Positions 37,629-49,312 are shown, counted from the first letter of the stretch. The stretch: 64,000 nt of DNA from Endocalyx cinctus (GCA_001600455.1 BCKC01000005.1:3348001-3412000); one strand, 5' to 3'. Translations and numbers: made by a program. The notes: generated by a model not told the origin, from the sequence alone.

Positions 37629-38541
37629 CTAGAAGGACCAATCTGAGCCAGCGGTGAAGCCAGCGTCAACCGGAATAATTGAGCCGGTGATCCATCGCGA
37701 CTCGTCGCTAGCCAAGAATCGCACAGCTGTAGCGCAATCCCAAGCATTTCCCTCGGTCTTCAGCAAGCTCGAGTTTTTCCTGGCTTCCCTGATTTCAGGG
37801 GTCATACCTTTCTGATACAGCATGGGGGTGTACAGCATCCCTAATTCCTCGACGTTAGCTATCCGGAGCTAAACGATTTCGTCCTATGGTCAGACGTGAT
37901 TTGAAATAACCCTACTTACCTGGACACACACAGTTCACCCGTATTCCCTCAGCGCCGTGATGCGCCGCCATAGACCTCGTCATATTCACCACCGCACCTT
38001 TACTAGTCGGGTAGCAGAGCGCAGGCGCCCCACCGACCAAACCGGCCGTCGAACCGATATTGACGATCGAGCCGCGAACCCCGCTGGGCGGTCGCTCGTT
38101 CTTGCGCATCTCGGGGATAGCGTACTTGGCCATGTTCGCCATGCTCGCGACATTGACGTCGAAGCATTTCTTCCACTGCTCGAGATCGAACTCGGTCGCG
38201 GTCCCGAGGGGCCCGATGATACCCACGTTATTCACGAGGATGTCGACCCTCCCGAACGCGTCCACCGCGGCGGTCACGACCCGCGCGCAGTCGTCTTCGA
38301 CGGCGACGTCGGCCTCGTAGGAAACGGCCTTGCCGCCTTCCGAGATGATCATGTCGCTCGTCGTCGCCGCTTGCGACCCTACCAGGTCCGCGCAGACTAT
38401 CGAGGCGCCGGCTTCCGCCAGGAGAAGCGAAGTCGCGCGTCCGTTACCGAGATAATTACCCTCGCACCCAGCACCAGTGACTATGGCGACTTTGCCAGTG
38501 AGAGATCCGGAGGGGCGGGGTGGGGTTTCTGGGGAAACTAG
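37629..38541 (-). CDS. Short-chain dehydrogenase/reductase, N-terminal exon not resolved
   Basis: SDR fold clear over two exons: about 38537-37920 and 37840-37629, joined through a 79-nt GTAAGT...TAG intron in phase 1 that rebuilds VCPGMLYTPM. Motifs are GKVAIVTGAGCEGNYLGNG (cofactor loop), LVNNVGI, IVNIGSTAGL with the catalytic Ser, YPTSKGA with Tyr and Lys, and a C-terminal GSIIPVDAGF. Upstream of about 38541 the frame is closed, and an acceptor (AAAGCTAG after CTAAC) is present. A short first exon must therefore lie further upstream, but I could not choose it. The main exon is strongly GC-rich with G/C-ending codons, unlike its AT-rich surroundings. That composition also creates a long open frame on the opposite strand. 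Confidence 0.85.
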
Positions 38542-41383
38542 CTTTTTCGTTAGTTAAAGAACTAAAAGATTATTGTTGTAGTGTCTATTCATACGCATTT
38601 TTGACCTGATGTATAGCCCCTTAAAGCACTCGACCTTGATGACTTTAGGATATAGTTGAGTACGTGTTCAATGTCAATTGACGTATAGTATCAAGCTTAA
38701 TTCTCGTATTGATATGTGATCATCCTCTATATTTCTGACACAGACTGACATGCGCGAATGTAGAGTTTGAGAAGTCCGGTGATCGCATATCGGACTTCCA
38801 AGGTTATAGGTGAGGGGAAGTATCTTCCGTGAGGGGTCATAACTCCCCTTTACTAGAACGGGTGCAATTGAGTGACGATTAACCGTTCCATAACATACAT
38901 ATTATTAACCAACGACATACGGCATGTCCTTGGGACTACTAGATACTACCTGTTGACTCAGAATGGTCAATTGAGAATTGAGAACTGAGGTTTGTAGAAT
39001 ACTCTCCAACTTTCAATAAACATTAAGCTAATCCTGTCGAGAGGCTTGGTCTTGCAAGCGTGAATCACAAATCTAAACTTCAGTGAATCCCTATTTCTAA
39101 AATGGGGAAATAAGCTGCAATTGATTCTTGCTTTCGAATCAAAGTAGGCCGAATAGCAGAATAATCATAACAACTGGTGCAAGAAAAGAAGGAGGCTTAG
39201 ACGTTTTTCAATACGAGATATGTACCTCAACTCGGCAACCTATAATACTACTTGAATTAAGAGTGTACGCACCGTTCAAGGAATATTGCGAACAAACCCA
39301 GTATTCGGAAGAGGGAGCTCGAGGTATAATATCTCCCGAACATCTATATACCACTCACGGGATGTAACTCGATGATGCAAGCATGATTGCGAATCTCTTC
39401 ACGAGGTAGAAGAATTATACAGGTTTTGTGAAGGAGTCACAATATAAGTGGAGCTTACCGGTAAAATCTACCCACATACTCGTGGACGTGCGTAAGCTGT
39501 TATAGATATCATGTTACATAGTATAGTATAACTATATTATACTTTTTATACCCATTCGGATCGTAACGTGGTGGTACTCAGCGCGCGGACATGTGCGCGG
39601 ACACACGGGGAGACGGTAGAGTTCATTACTGTATTATATAGTACATTAGCATAACGGCATATCAACCCCTTGTTTTGTTTTATGAATAACACATTTCTTT
39701 CCCTTTAGTAATCAAATCCGCGGTTTTAAATCTACGGAGGTTAAATTGAAGGAATCAATTAAAACCTGAAGATAAAAATCGATTGGAGGGGCCGGTAGTT
39801 TTTTATTTTTCGTCCAATATTTCTCCTGCTTTCATGAACATAGGCGATGACGACTCCCTCCATTAAATAGGGGCTTGTTATATCCACTTTTTACCATAAT
39901 CATCTCCAAGCCATACTCAGTAGGGCTTAGGTGTCTACCGATGTTCTGTTTATAGCCTCAAACTTCAATTTAGGTAGCAGTATATAACAGATATAGTATA
40001 TCTGCTACGGTGGACCTCCCGAAAATTGATGGGTGCATTAACGGATATTCCCCGAGTTAGTGTCAATTTTACATCTATACGTGTGCTACGCATACTATAT
40101 CTCAGAATACCCTCAGTGACAGCTATCTATCTAAATCTTGATGAGTCGCTTGGCAGGAAATTTTTTTCTTCTTCTAGCTTGTCATGAATACCACGTCGCT
40201 GATAGAGAAGACGGCTATGTATGAACATGACCACACTAGATAATCGCTTTTAAATTTTATTTTTTTCCTTTTCTTTTCTCGCAATAAATGAGCAAATGAT
40301 AAGAAGATGTCTATCATGCAGCATGATAACCTAGTGTAGAAAGCTTTTTAATTGTAATTAAAACTATATTATACTTGAACAGAATTGGCTACATCGTCAA
40401 GTTGAAGCTAGCATATCAAACCCACACAGAAAGATCGGCAAGATTCAGATCACACTGCCCTTGTGTACTTTTTCTTCCCCCCTTATACATAGTATTTTCA
40501 ATGTAACACTACCTAAACTGACAGTTGGAGCTAACCTAGAACAATGAAATTTTTAGTTCAGTGGCAGGTTCCGGATTTGCAACTCTATATTTCCACCTAA
40601 CAACTTTACTAGGATCTCAGACCTGCTCCGCCGTTTCATTAAGATCAGGTCTCTATCAGCTTAATTAAAGATGAAAGGACGTAAATGAACAAGTTAGGCA
40701 AGTCATTCATTAGATAGTGGGACGTATTTTCCGGAAGGTATCTGAATCGTTCTTTAGGTACACGCCAAGCCTCCCGCTCAGCCGTCAAAGAAAAAAAAAA
40801 CCTTTACGAAGTAGGGTGCCCCTTGGCGTTTTAAACTTGCTAAGCTTTGATTGAATAGAAAAATATATAGAGTATAAGAAATAAATCGAAGTAGTCCGAG
40901 CCTTAGTATAACTCAATCCATGAAATGAGTGGCCACGCGGCCCAGAAATGTGGTGCATAGGGCCCAGTTAACAAGGGCTTCGACTCCCTCCCACGTCTAG
41001 TGACCCGAACATCTGCGAATGTAACCTGATCTCGTTAAGATCATAATAGAAATCAACATCTTATATTATTGGTCAATTCAAGAAGAAGGGGGTATAGAAG
41101 TGAAACCATTTTCCACGTACGATCGGTAGTTGTATAATCATGAATATAAGTAAAGAAGATATATAACCTTCCCACTTATAATATGAAAATCATAATAGGC
41201 TTGTTCCTTTTTATTCAACTCGTCTGGTGCACGGTAAAAGCTTCAACATCATATATGTGGCAATTTGGTATGATGGACGATAGGTGATCTAATCACAACA
41301 GTTGAAGCTCATGGGAAAATAACAACGTTTCTTTGACCGGAAGAAAGGCATCGCATTGGTCTAAAATATAAATAAACGAATAG
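38542..41383. other. Long AT-rich gene-poor region
   Basis: About 2.8 kb. It holds the promoter and perhaps the first exon of the SDR at its left end and the promoter of the membrane protein at its right end. It contains an imperfect inverted repeat at 39974-40008. No coding sequence is supported. Confidence 0.5.
39974..40008. repeat. Short imperfect inverted repeat
   Basis: GTAGCAG at 39974-39980 pairs with CTGCTAC at 40002-40008, and the pairing can extend into flanking AT bases. It is embedded in AT-rich DNA, with no terminator or transposon context. Probably incidental or the scar of a small element. Confidence 0.3.
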
Positions 41384-43492
41384 ATGGCGGCTCAAATTCT
41401 CACCATCCCGGGTCCGTTTCCGACCATGGGAGGTCAATTGCCCACCATGACGACTCAACTTACTACCACGGCAACCCACATTACCACCATGACAACGAAA
41501 CTTACCACTACGACATCTGAACTCACCACCAGCGCATCTCAACTCACCAACGTGGCAGCTAGTATTGACACCGCGGCTTTCACGTCGGCTTCACTTCCCT
41601 CCGGAGCGGTAGGCACCGTCGCCGGTGTTATGGCATTTTCGTTCATCTGCCAATTCAGTAGCATATTGCTCCTTTGGCTGGTATGGACGCATCATGAAAG
41701 AACGAGTTGTAAGACCCTCCCCCTCCCCGATTCTTCCAAGGGCCCCTTCCCGGTCATATATCAATGTAAATAACATGCACATGCTAATCATGTATGACAA
41801 CTTACGCATAGTCGTCGCGTGTCTTAGTTATACTACCCTAATCTCAACGACAGCTAGTCTCGCTCAGCAATTCAATGATTTTCTGTAAGCACCGTGATGT
41901 TCTTTCGGTCAATTCTTCTCTTTACGGTATACTCCTGATAAAATAGTAATATTGACCTCTTTATGACGAACTGCAGAAACTGGGGAATGGTGAAGACGAC
42001 GCAATGGGAGAATGCAATACAACACCCCGGAAATCCGGGACTTATCGTAGCAGGGAGCGCAACTGGAGTTTCTCTCGTATTATTTCTCATTCGTGAGTCG
42101 TTTGTCACTTTCCCCGATCCATATTTCGCTTCCGCACTCTTTACTTTGAGGCACGATTTTGTCTTCTCTTCAACTAAAAGCTTTGCTCTCTACTAGAATA
42201 CTGTTCTTACAACATAGAGGCTATGCTTGTTCTCTTCTGGTGAGTCGCAGGAACCTATTACCCCTCTCTTGTGCCTCCTATCCTGTTTTTATCAGAAGAT
42301 TATGACTGACGGACCCCCTAAAGGGCTTTCTCCCTGACACAATCAGTCTACGGATGGACAACGACACATTCTCGCTGTACCTTTGAGAACATTAACGCAG
42401 GAGGCAAAATCGTGTCATTTGTTTTGCCCGTCACTATGATTTCCTTGTTGCAGACGCAGGCCGTGCAGAGGACATTTATAGGTTATTTGGTGGTAGCAGA
42501 TTTATTACGTAAGTTAACTCTCGACCTAACTCGGGCTCCTATTACTTTTCCTTGTTACTTTTTTTTTAAGTTGAAAACAAGATGATGAATAATAATAATA
42601 AAAAAAAAGATCTGAATACTAAATAAAGGAGAATATTAGTCGTCGCGAGTCTAGCGATAGGAAGTTGCTTCCTCTTCGCCATCCTCGTCAAGTACGTAAA
42701 GTCGCGGCGTGCGTTCAAAACATGGTCGATCCCCTACGGCAAAGGCAGCCGCAACGGCGACAACGTGACTGGGGCGAACGCCTCTCAGCGTGGACGTACA
42801 AGCACACAAAGAGAAACCATCACGTTGCCGAAGCCAAGGGGTATTTACGACCGGTGGCTCATGATCCGGTTTAGCGTGGGCTTTTTGATGCTAGGGTAAG
42901 TTTCCTCCTTCCCTCCCCTTTTTCTTCGGATCAGCATTTGCTTCCCCTTTTCTCCTCGCTTCCTGTTGCCGCCATGAAACTTTCTCTCCTAGTTATAAGT
43001 TAACCATTTACATCTCGCAGAATTTTCGAAATACTCATCATCATCTTACAAATCAACGCAAAGAAAAGAGCGCAGAATGCCTCCCAGACCAGCGAGCCAG
43101 ATCTGAGCGCTTCCGCCGCCAAATCCGCCGCCATCAGCTTCCTTCCGGGCGTCTTTCCCAGCTTCTTAGCATTTCTCGTCTTCGGGACGACGGCGCCCTT
43201 CCGGAACCACATGTACGAGGCGTTTGTGCCGCGGCGGTTTCGTCGTCGTCAGGCAGATAATCATGAAAACATCAACGCCGATTTCGTTAGCGGCGGTACC
43301 AGTATCGGCGGGGATCAAAACGTCATCACCAAGTTGGTGGCGAAGGTGAAGATAAAAGGGGAAAGGGCGGGAGAAATTAGAAGGTCCGTTTCGGCCTACT
43401 GTCGCCGGGATAGCGCTAAATCGTTCACGAAAATTCCCGAGGTCGAAATCGGGCTGACGGATTTGGAAAAGCTGGCGGTTAGGTATGCTTAA
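41384..43492 (+). CDS. Multi-pass integral membrane protein with Thr-rich heptad-repeat N-terminus
   Basis: Predicted 467 residues. Exons: 41384-41708, 41812-41884, 41977-42092, 42347-42508, 42640-42895, 43021-43492. All are phase-consistent, and the 254-nt third intron is the least certain. Residues 5-61 carry a hydrophobic residue at exactly every seventh position in a Thr-rich context. Predicted helices include VMAFSFICQFSSILLLWLVW, the LVVASL region, IGSCFLFAILVKYV, MIRFSVGFLMLGIFEILIII and FLPGVFPSFLAFLVF. A conserved-looking GIYDRWLMIRF precedes one helix. The C-terminal tail is basic and hydrophilic. About seven membrane segments suggest a receptor- or transporter-like topology, but I recognise no named family. 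It converges with SLX4. Confidence 0.75.
41396..41578 (+). repeat. Degenerate 21-nt coding repeat (7-residue period)
   Basis: Nine consecutive 21-nt units encode heptads of the form L/I-T-T-x-x-x-x. The hydrophobic residue falls at positions 5, 12, 19, 26, 33, 40, 47, 54 and 61 of the membrane protein. Units such as LTTTATH, ITTMTTK, LTTTTSE and LTTSASQ show an origin by tandem duplication. Confidence 0.75.
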
Positions 43493-43804
43493 CGAAGTAA
43501 CCACGCGAGCACTTGGCCTTGGGGTATTATGTATCATGATGTATTATGACGACGGGAAGAGGGGTCTGTTTCAGGGTGATCAGAATGATTCCAACTATTT
43601 TATGCAGCGAATGATACCAAAAGTTTATTTTGTTTTTCTACCTCTATGTGAGATTCTTCTACCATCGCAATTGATATTCTAAACCTGAATAATCAGACAG
43701 TTCGTTTCTCCTACCTAATCCACCACATATACAGCACACCAGTAATGAACCAACGCCCCTCTCATTAACCTCATTATCCTATAAGTCGTAAACACGTCGT
43801 AATC
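43493..43804. other. Convergent 3' spacer
   Basis: About 310 bp between two converging stop codons. No feature is seen beyond AT-rich 3' untranslated sequence. Confidence 0.6.
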
Positions 43805-46234
43805 CTATACCCGTTTCCGTTCTTTTCCACGCAAGTTAACCTTCCAGAGGCAAATGACGCTCTTGCTCTCACACCACTTCTTCACATCAGCAGGACTGAC
43901 TTCACCATCGTAACCCACGCGCGTGAGTTCCCCAGCATTGAGCCACGCAGCCAGGTCCTCAAGCACGATGGGATCGTAGAGCAGCATCTTCTCTTGCCAA
44001 GAAGGGTTGAGCGGATCCCTTGAGCGAGGTGTCGTCGTTATCGCTTGCGTGATATGTCTGAATAGGTGTGCGTGCTGATCCGTCGGTGATAGCGTTAGAG
44101 ATAGGTCCGCTTCCTCTGATATCGAGAGATCGACCGGCGGCGGTGATGAGAAGACTATGTCTGATACTGAAGAGGCGGCCGAGGACGATGGAGAAACCTC
44201 CATGTCGGAGTCGGCGATTTCTGTTTTACCGGTCGCAGTCTTCTTGGGACGGCCGCGCTTCTTCGCCGGCGTAGATGGTTTGGGTGCCGAGGCCTTTTCT
44301 TTCTCCGGCGCTTCTTTGACCGGGTTCTTCCTCGGGCGCCCTCGTGGTTTCGTAACTTTTGGCGATGGTGACCTACTTGCGGGCTTTTTCGTCGGTAGCT
44401 GTTGTGAGGCAGAAGTAGAGATGGCATTCGTCTGTATTAAAGACGGCCCAGAGTTTTTGCTGGTCCAGCACTGCTCAAGGAGAGCAATCATCGCTTTTCG
44501 CTTCTTCACAGGTTTGAAGCCATATGATCTGATCTGCTTAGACAACTGCTCGTCTGTAAATAGTTCGTATTTTGGTGGTTCGGAGTCGGTAGACGTAACT
44601 GTGCGAGTAGTGGACGATGTTGGTGGGGCATCTGCCGGTGTGATATTTGTCGCGGTGATGGTTCTCGACTCAGCGAGATCGGCCTTTTCAAGTGATGTAT
44701 GAGTATTACCAGTATTACTGGTATTGCCAGTATTGACAGCTGGTGATGTAAGTAGATCATTGATATCTACGAAATCATCATCGCTTGGAACATGAGACTT
44801 AGATGCAAGATCTGGTACACCAGATGTCGCATCCAACACTTCGAGTAAGTCACCATCTACATCTCTCGCACCGGCATGCCAGAGACCCTGGCTGTCCAAC
44901 TCAACGAACGGGTCGGGATCATCCATGTTCGAGGCCCGAATAGCTGCCTGGATGTCTCTGAGTATTGTAGGGGAGTCTTCTCTGACAAGCTGACTGGATG
45001 TCCCAAAGACAAAGTCTTGGTTCGAAGATTCCCGCAAAGCCGAATTGGGGGATAGCAACACAGGAGTGGGCTCAACCGCGTCAACTTTCTTCTTTTTCTT
45101 CGACTTTGTTGGTTTTTTTGGTTCCTTTTTCTTAGTTATTTTATGGGACATGACGATAGTTTGATGCTCGACGAGAGCCTTAACATCTCCGTCTGCATCA
45201 AAGTAGCTCAAAATTTTATCAGCAGTCGAAGGCCCAGCAAGGTCCAAGTCGGGTATCGAGTAGGGTGCAGTTGCTAAACTTGTGATAGTCTTCACCTTCC
45301 TCTTCGCCGGTGGCGGTTTTGTTGGAGAAAGTTCCTTCTGCTGATCTTCAACTTTATTCGACATAGTCTTACTGACCCCCGTGCTAGGAACGGAGACTAG
45401 GTCAATGCGCTTTCGTTTCGTGAAGGCTTGTGAGTCGGATAGTGGAGGCGGAGCAATAGATGATTTTGAATCCGAAGATTTCATTCCGTATTGATCGAGG
45501 AGATTCTGAAAGACTTCCTTAGATGCAGGTGGCTTTTCGACCGATGAGAGCAATTCCCTGGCATCAGAATCCGAGTCCAGAACAATGGGGTCACGAGTTC
45601 GAGGCGGCGTCCAATCCATCCTCCGCGTTAAGGCTTTTTCAGAAAATTTTGAGTTTATCGAAGTATCTTGGGAGTTATTTTCGTGTTTACTAATTTCTCT
45701 TAGCTCTTTGCCGTCATCATGTATCGCTTTAGAATCAGCAGGAGGTAAAGATCCCGAAACGCCATCAGTCTTCGCGCGTGCGCGACCTTTTCCCTTGGAC
45801 TTCGTTACGCGATCCTTCGATACCAATAATTCCGAGGGGCTTTCCCCTCGAACGGCAGATCTTTTGTTATTATATTTCTGCCACGGCTTGTCTTGAGGCG
45901 ACGATGATTCTATCACAATGGGCGACTCTTGCTTCTTTTTTCTACTTCGATTTGCCTTTGGCTTTGGGTCTGGTGATTTTATCATCTTTTCGGTTTCTAT
46001 ATCAATCTCAGGAGCGTCTCGTAGAACGTCAGCCGCGGTTGTGAAAGAGGGTTGTTTGTCGACGGGGATCGTTGCGACATGGTTACCGCTTTGGGTGGCT
46101 GGCCTTGATTTTTTGGGAAGTTGGGAGAAAACTTCATCTAATGTTGGAAGATATGGGGAAGAAGAAGAAACAGGATAACGATCAAAAGTTTCTCTTCGAG
46201 AAGGAGACGATATGAAGGCTTTGCTGTTCGACAT
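43805..46234 (-). CDS. SLX4: Structure-specific endonuclease subunit SLX4
   Basis: Nuclear scaffold that activates the SLX1 nuclease for flap, replication-fork and Holliday-junction cleavage. Single exon, 809 residues. The N-terminal two thirds are disordered, basic and Ser/Pro-rich. Near residue 580 a SAP-like helix pair reads FTDEQLSKQIRSYGFKPVKK. Two AT-hook motifs follow (KPRGRPRKNP and KKRGRPKKT). The C-terminal SLX4-type conserved domain, which binds SLX1, reads LYDPIVLEDLAAWLNAG and then VSPADVKKWCESKSV. This order matches filamentous-fungal SLX4, and the length is typical. Housekeeping gene, divergent from eS21. Confidence 0.9.
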   Translation of the reverse strand: MSNSKAFISSPSRRETFDRYPVSSSSPYLPTLDEVFSQLPKKSRPATQSGNHVATIPVDKQPSFTTAADVLRDAPEIDIETEKMIKSPDPKPKANRSRKKKQESPIVIESSSPQDKPWQKYNNKRSAVRGESPSELLVSKDRVTKSKGKGRARAKTDGVSGSLPPADSKAIHDDGKELREISKHENNSQDTSINSKFSEKALTRRMDWTPPRTRDPIVLDSDSDARELLSSVEKPPASKEVFQNLLDQYGMKSSDSKSSIAPPPLSDSQAFTKRKRIDLVSVPSTGVSKTMSNKVEDQQKELSPTKPPPAKRKVKTITSLATAPYSIPDLDLAGPSTADKILSYFDADGDVKALVEHQTIVMSHKITKKKEPKKPTKSKKKKKVDAVEPTPVLLSPNSALRESSNQDFVFGTSSQLVREDSPTILRDIQAAIRASNMDDPDPFVELDSQGLWHAGARDVDGDLLEVLDATSGVPDLASKSHVPSDDDFVDINDLLTSPAVNTGNTSNTGNTHTSLEKADLAESRTITATNITPADAPPTSSTTRTVTSTDSEPPKYELFTDEQLSKQIRSYGFKPVKKRKAMIALLEQCWTSKNSGPSLIQTNAISTSASQQLPTKKPASRSPSPKVTKPRGRPRKNPVKEAPEKEKASAPKPSTPAKKRGRPKKTATGKTEIADSDMEVSPSSSAASSVSDIVFSSPPPVDLSISEEADLSLTLSPTDQHAHLFRHITQAITTTPRSRDPLNPSWQEKMLLYDPIVLEDLAAWLNAGELTRVGYDGEVSPADVKKWCESKSVICLWKVNLRGKERKRV

Positions 46235-46863
46235 TATGGCTCGTATGGGTAGGTGAATGGGTGGTACGCGCCGAGCGCCACCAAGGCAATTGAGGACCGA
46301 CAGGGTGAAGTATAGCGGGTATATATCAATAAAGATTAAATGTCATTTCAATTAAAAAGCTATCATAATGAATTACGAAGTAGTTCATAATCAAAATTTT
46401 AATAAACCCATTGCAATATTCCTTTGTTCAGACCAAAAGTCACGATGGCTACATCATAGTAACGCCCGACTTATCATTAATTAATTGGTAACGATTAAGT
46501 TTGATTAGGAAAGTACGGGGTAGGGGGGGATATGTAAGTAACAATAAAATGCTTTTAATGAAGTAAAGACTAATGACGCGAAAGAAACTCGAAAACACCT
46601 GACTAGGCACGTGATCTTTCAGCAATTGAATAGCTTAGTCAGAATTGGGGCTTCAACCGAGACGATCCACTTTTCAATTGCCCACCAACAATTTTCAGTT
46701 TCGTGGGGTCAAAATTATCAGAAATTCGAGACTTTGACACTGTTTATATCCGGTCGCAATAAATCAATCAACCGATTCAACAAGACAGCGTCTTCTCCTC
46801 TACAACACGAAATACCGAATCTACTTCACGTAAATAAATTATATCACCCAAAAAGTAGTCAAA
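46235..46863. promoter_or_regulatory. Divergent promoter of SLX4 and RPS21
   Basis: About 630 bp between the two start codons. It contains AT-rich stretches and a G run (46516-46532). The sequence just before the RPS21 start is A-rich, as expected for a highly translated fungal gene. No other gene is seen. Confidence 0.55.
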
Positions 46864-47232
46864 ATGGAGAACGACAAGGGAGAGATCGTCGACCTGTATG
46901 AATTCCCCGATAGCTCTTGATTTACCCAACCCCGAATTCAGCTTCCAGCAGATTTAAGCAAGAATAACTGGAAATACTAATATGAAAATTTTGTTTATAG
47001 CTACGTCCCCCGCAAGTGCAGCGCCACCAACCGCATCATCAAGGCCAAGGACCACGCTTCCGTTCAGATTTCCATCGCCAAGGTTGACGAGAACGGCCGA
47101 CAGATCCCCGGTGAAAACCACGTCTACGCTCTTTGCGGTTTCGTTCGTGCCATGGGTGAGAGTGACGACGCCTTCAACAGACTTGCTCAGCGGGATGGTC
47201 TCCTCAAGAACGTCTGGAGCGCTATCCGATAA
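46864..47232 (+). CDS. RPS21: Small ribosomal subunit protein eS21
   Basis: Component of the cytosolic 40S ribosome. Exon 1 is 46864-46895 and exon 2 is 47001-47232, with a 105-nt GTATGA...TAG intron after codon 10. This gives 87 residues, exactly the usual length. The N-terminus [20 protein letters not shown] is the strongly conserved eS21 start, followed by [14 protein letters not shown] and the C-terminal [11 protein letters not shown] short first exon is common in fungal ribosomal protein genes. Strong conservation makes this one of the surest calls here. Confidence 0.97.
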
Positions 47233-48003
47233 ATGGTCGATATGGGCTGGAAGGTTGGTACATGTCCCCGAATTTCTCATATCACAAGAATGATCCGTGA
47301 AACTTCATTCCAGCCGCTGACTTCTGAGAAGCGAATTAGGTAAATCGGTGTTCATGGAAAATTCTTTATGAACGGATGGTACGGCATAGGGTTGCTTTTG
47401 ATATAGTGCATCAAGCCGGATAGAAATATGCCGTCGCTACGGTTCGGAATGTAAAAGAACAACACACAAAAAAAATGCGAAAACAAAAATCCAATGATAC
47501 CTACCTGACCACTTACGAATCATATCTCTCCAAAAGCCTTTTCTACTTCCGTGACAAATACACATATCCTCCGATGCTGAATAACCAATGTTTCCGGCTA
47601 GCAAAGTCTTCTCGTATCTAACCACCATTGAGTGACTCCGTGAGCGAGAATTCTGGAGCTACGCTTGTCGATAGTTTCCATGCCGCAGATTGACAAATAG
47701 TGGCCTTGAAAAAGCTGCGATCTCTGAGTCGTTCATCGTGGCACAGATACGGGTCATACATTTTTTCCCTCCTTTCATCTATCAATGGTCGTCCTATATA
47801 GTCTCTTAACACGCAAGCGATCATACCTTTTTACCTTTTTCAACGCTTTTAGCCCCCTCCATGTACACCTGAAGTGCTTTAGTTTCTTCTTGGTAGTCAG
47901 GATGGAGTAAACGTGACATATAAATGCATTCAAGATGTGGTGTTTGATGAACACCAAAATACTGACGTCAGAAGTTTCTGCATGCTGTCAAGATTTCCTC
48001 CGC
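47233..48003. other. 3' regions of RPS21 and the hydrolase gene
   Basis: About 770 bp between converging genes. Short minus-strand frames here show no domain or splice support. No RNA gene is recognised. Confidence 0.55.
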
Positions 48004-49312
48004 TTAATCCATATAGGATTTCGATAGCCACCTCACCGTGCCCTCTGTGGGATCCATGATCGTTGCGAACTGAGTACACTCGTTTGTTGTTGGATAATCC
48101 GATATCCATTTTATTAGAGTTGACTCCCTAATACTTGGTCGCTCCGCCTTCGATTTTCTAGCGTGAGCAGACCATTTTTTCTGGACGCACTGCAGTCGGT
48201 CTAATGATTCCTCTATGCATCCTTCTATGCTAAATGCTGAATTGATAATACCAGCTCGCTGTTCGTGAGATAAGAGTGCCGGCAGGATTTCTCCGCGCGG
48301 CTTATCTTCAAAGTCGTGGTTTGTTTGTGCGATGAAATCTGTCGACATCTGAATCCTTCCTGTTTTGAAGTCCTTCTCGACAACAGCAGCAGTGTGACCA
48401 TCGCATAATACAAGATAATAAGGCGCGCTCGGCAACGAAACGAGCTCTTGCGATATTCTTTCTATATGAGTACTTTGCATTCCATTACTCTGGCCTACGA
48501 GCGATGACATGCCGGTACCACCATGGTAATCCTCTCCCAAAGGCTTGAAGAGGACTGAACGCAGTATTGAGCCTATTGGTCTGCGTTTCCCAACAAGTAC
48601 CAGGAGCTGGTGCGCAATTAGGTAGGCACGATGACCACCGTCTGACCTTGGACGATGGTTCAAAGACAACGATAAGCCGTGTCTAGCACAAGATGTTCCA
48701 ATCGAGTTAGTATTTTTTACCCATTTGAAATAAGTTAATCACTTACTTGACAGCGGTCAGCGTACCGACAAAACCCGCGTACGTGATGGAACTAGCAATA
48801 ACACGTTCCGGGGTTTGCGAAGAAGAGTCGACGAATTCCAGTTCGATCAGCAGGTCTCGCAGCTCATCCATGAACCAATCCAAGGTTCTAAAATGCAGAA
48901 GTCTATTTCCTCGGGCATTTCCGTTGTCACCGCGGACACGGGAGGACGAGCGGGATAACGCCACGGGTACAGCACCTGAAGTGCAACCCATCATGAAATC
49001 GAGCGCATTATTCAGCGCCACAAGAAGATGAATAGGCACATTCGTTATCTCAGCGATTCCGCGGATCTCCTGATCCTCTATGTCGTCGTAGACGCGCCGC
49101 AGGAGCACGGGTGCGGCTTTTTTCGCCGCCCACTTCAGTAATCGCGCTGGGAACAACATCTCGACCGTGTAGTCGAACACTTTTTCTAGACAGGACATCT
49201 TCGATGCGAAGTCCCGCGCCACTTCGACATACCGTAGGCGGGGCGATACGGCTAAGTCAATAGTGTAACGAGGAATAGAAGTATCGTCATGATGATTTAG
49301 TTGGGGTCGCAT
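48004..49312 (-). CDS. Acid ceramidase / N-acylethanolamine amidase-like hydrolase
   Basis: Predicted N-terminal-nucleophile amidase (choloylglycine hydrolase superfamily) acting on N-acyl lipids. Length 414 residues. Exons 49312-48747 and 48682-48004 flank a 64-nt GTAAGT...CTAG intron with a CTAAC branch point. The putative nucleophile Cys lies in FMMGCTSGAV, followed by LLHFRTLDWFMDELR, which matches the conserved R-x-x-D-W segment. After the splice come SLSLNHRP and a C-terminal half rich in conserved-looking NAAA features. Maturation by self-cleavage at the Cys is known for the family and inferred here. I see no clear signal peptide at the chosen start, so location is uncertain. Confidence 0.82.

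Noticed and set aside
37957..38541. 194-codon plus-strand open frame
   Set aside because: Antisense to the GC-rich SDR exon, which has complete family motifs. The frame is a by-product of third-position GC bias.
42227..42242. Possible micro-exon (GCTATGCTTG...) within the third intron of the membrane-protein gene
   Set aside because: Including it puts the next exon out of phase. Skipping it gives a continuous, hydrophobic, phase-consistent reading.
44157..44702. 181-codon plus-strand open frame
   Set aside because: Antisense shadow of SLX4 with no domain of its own.
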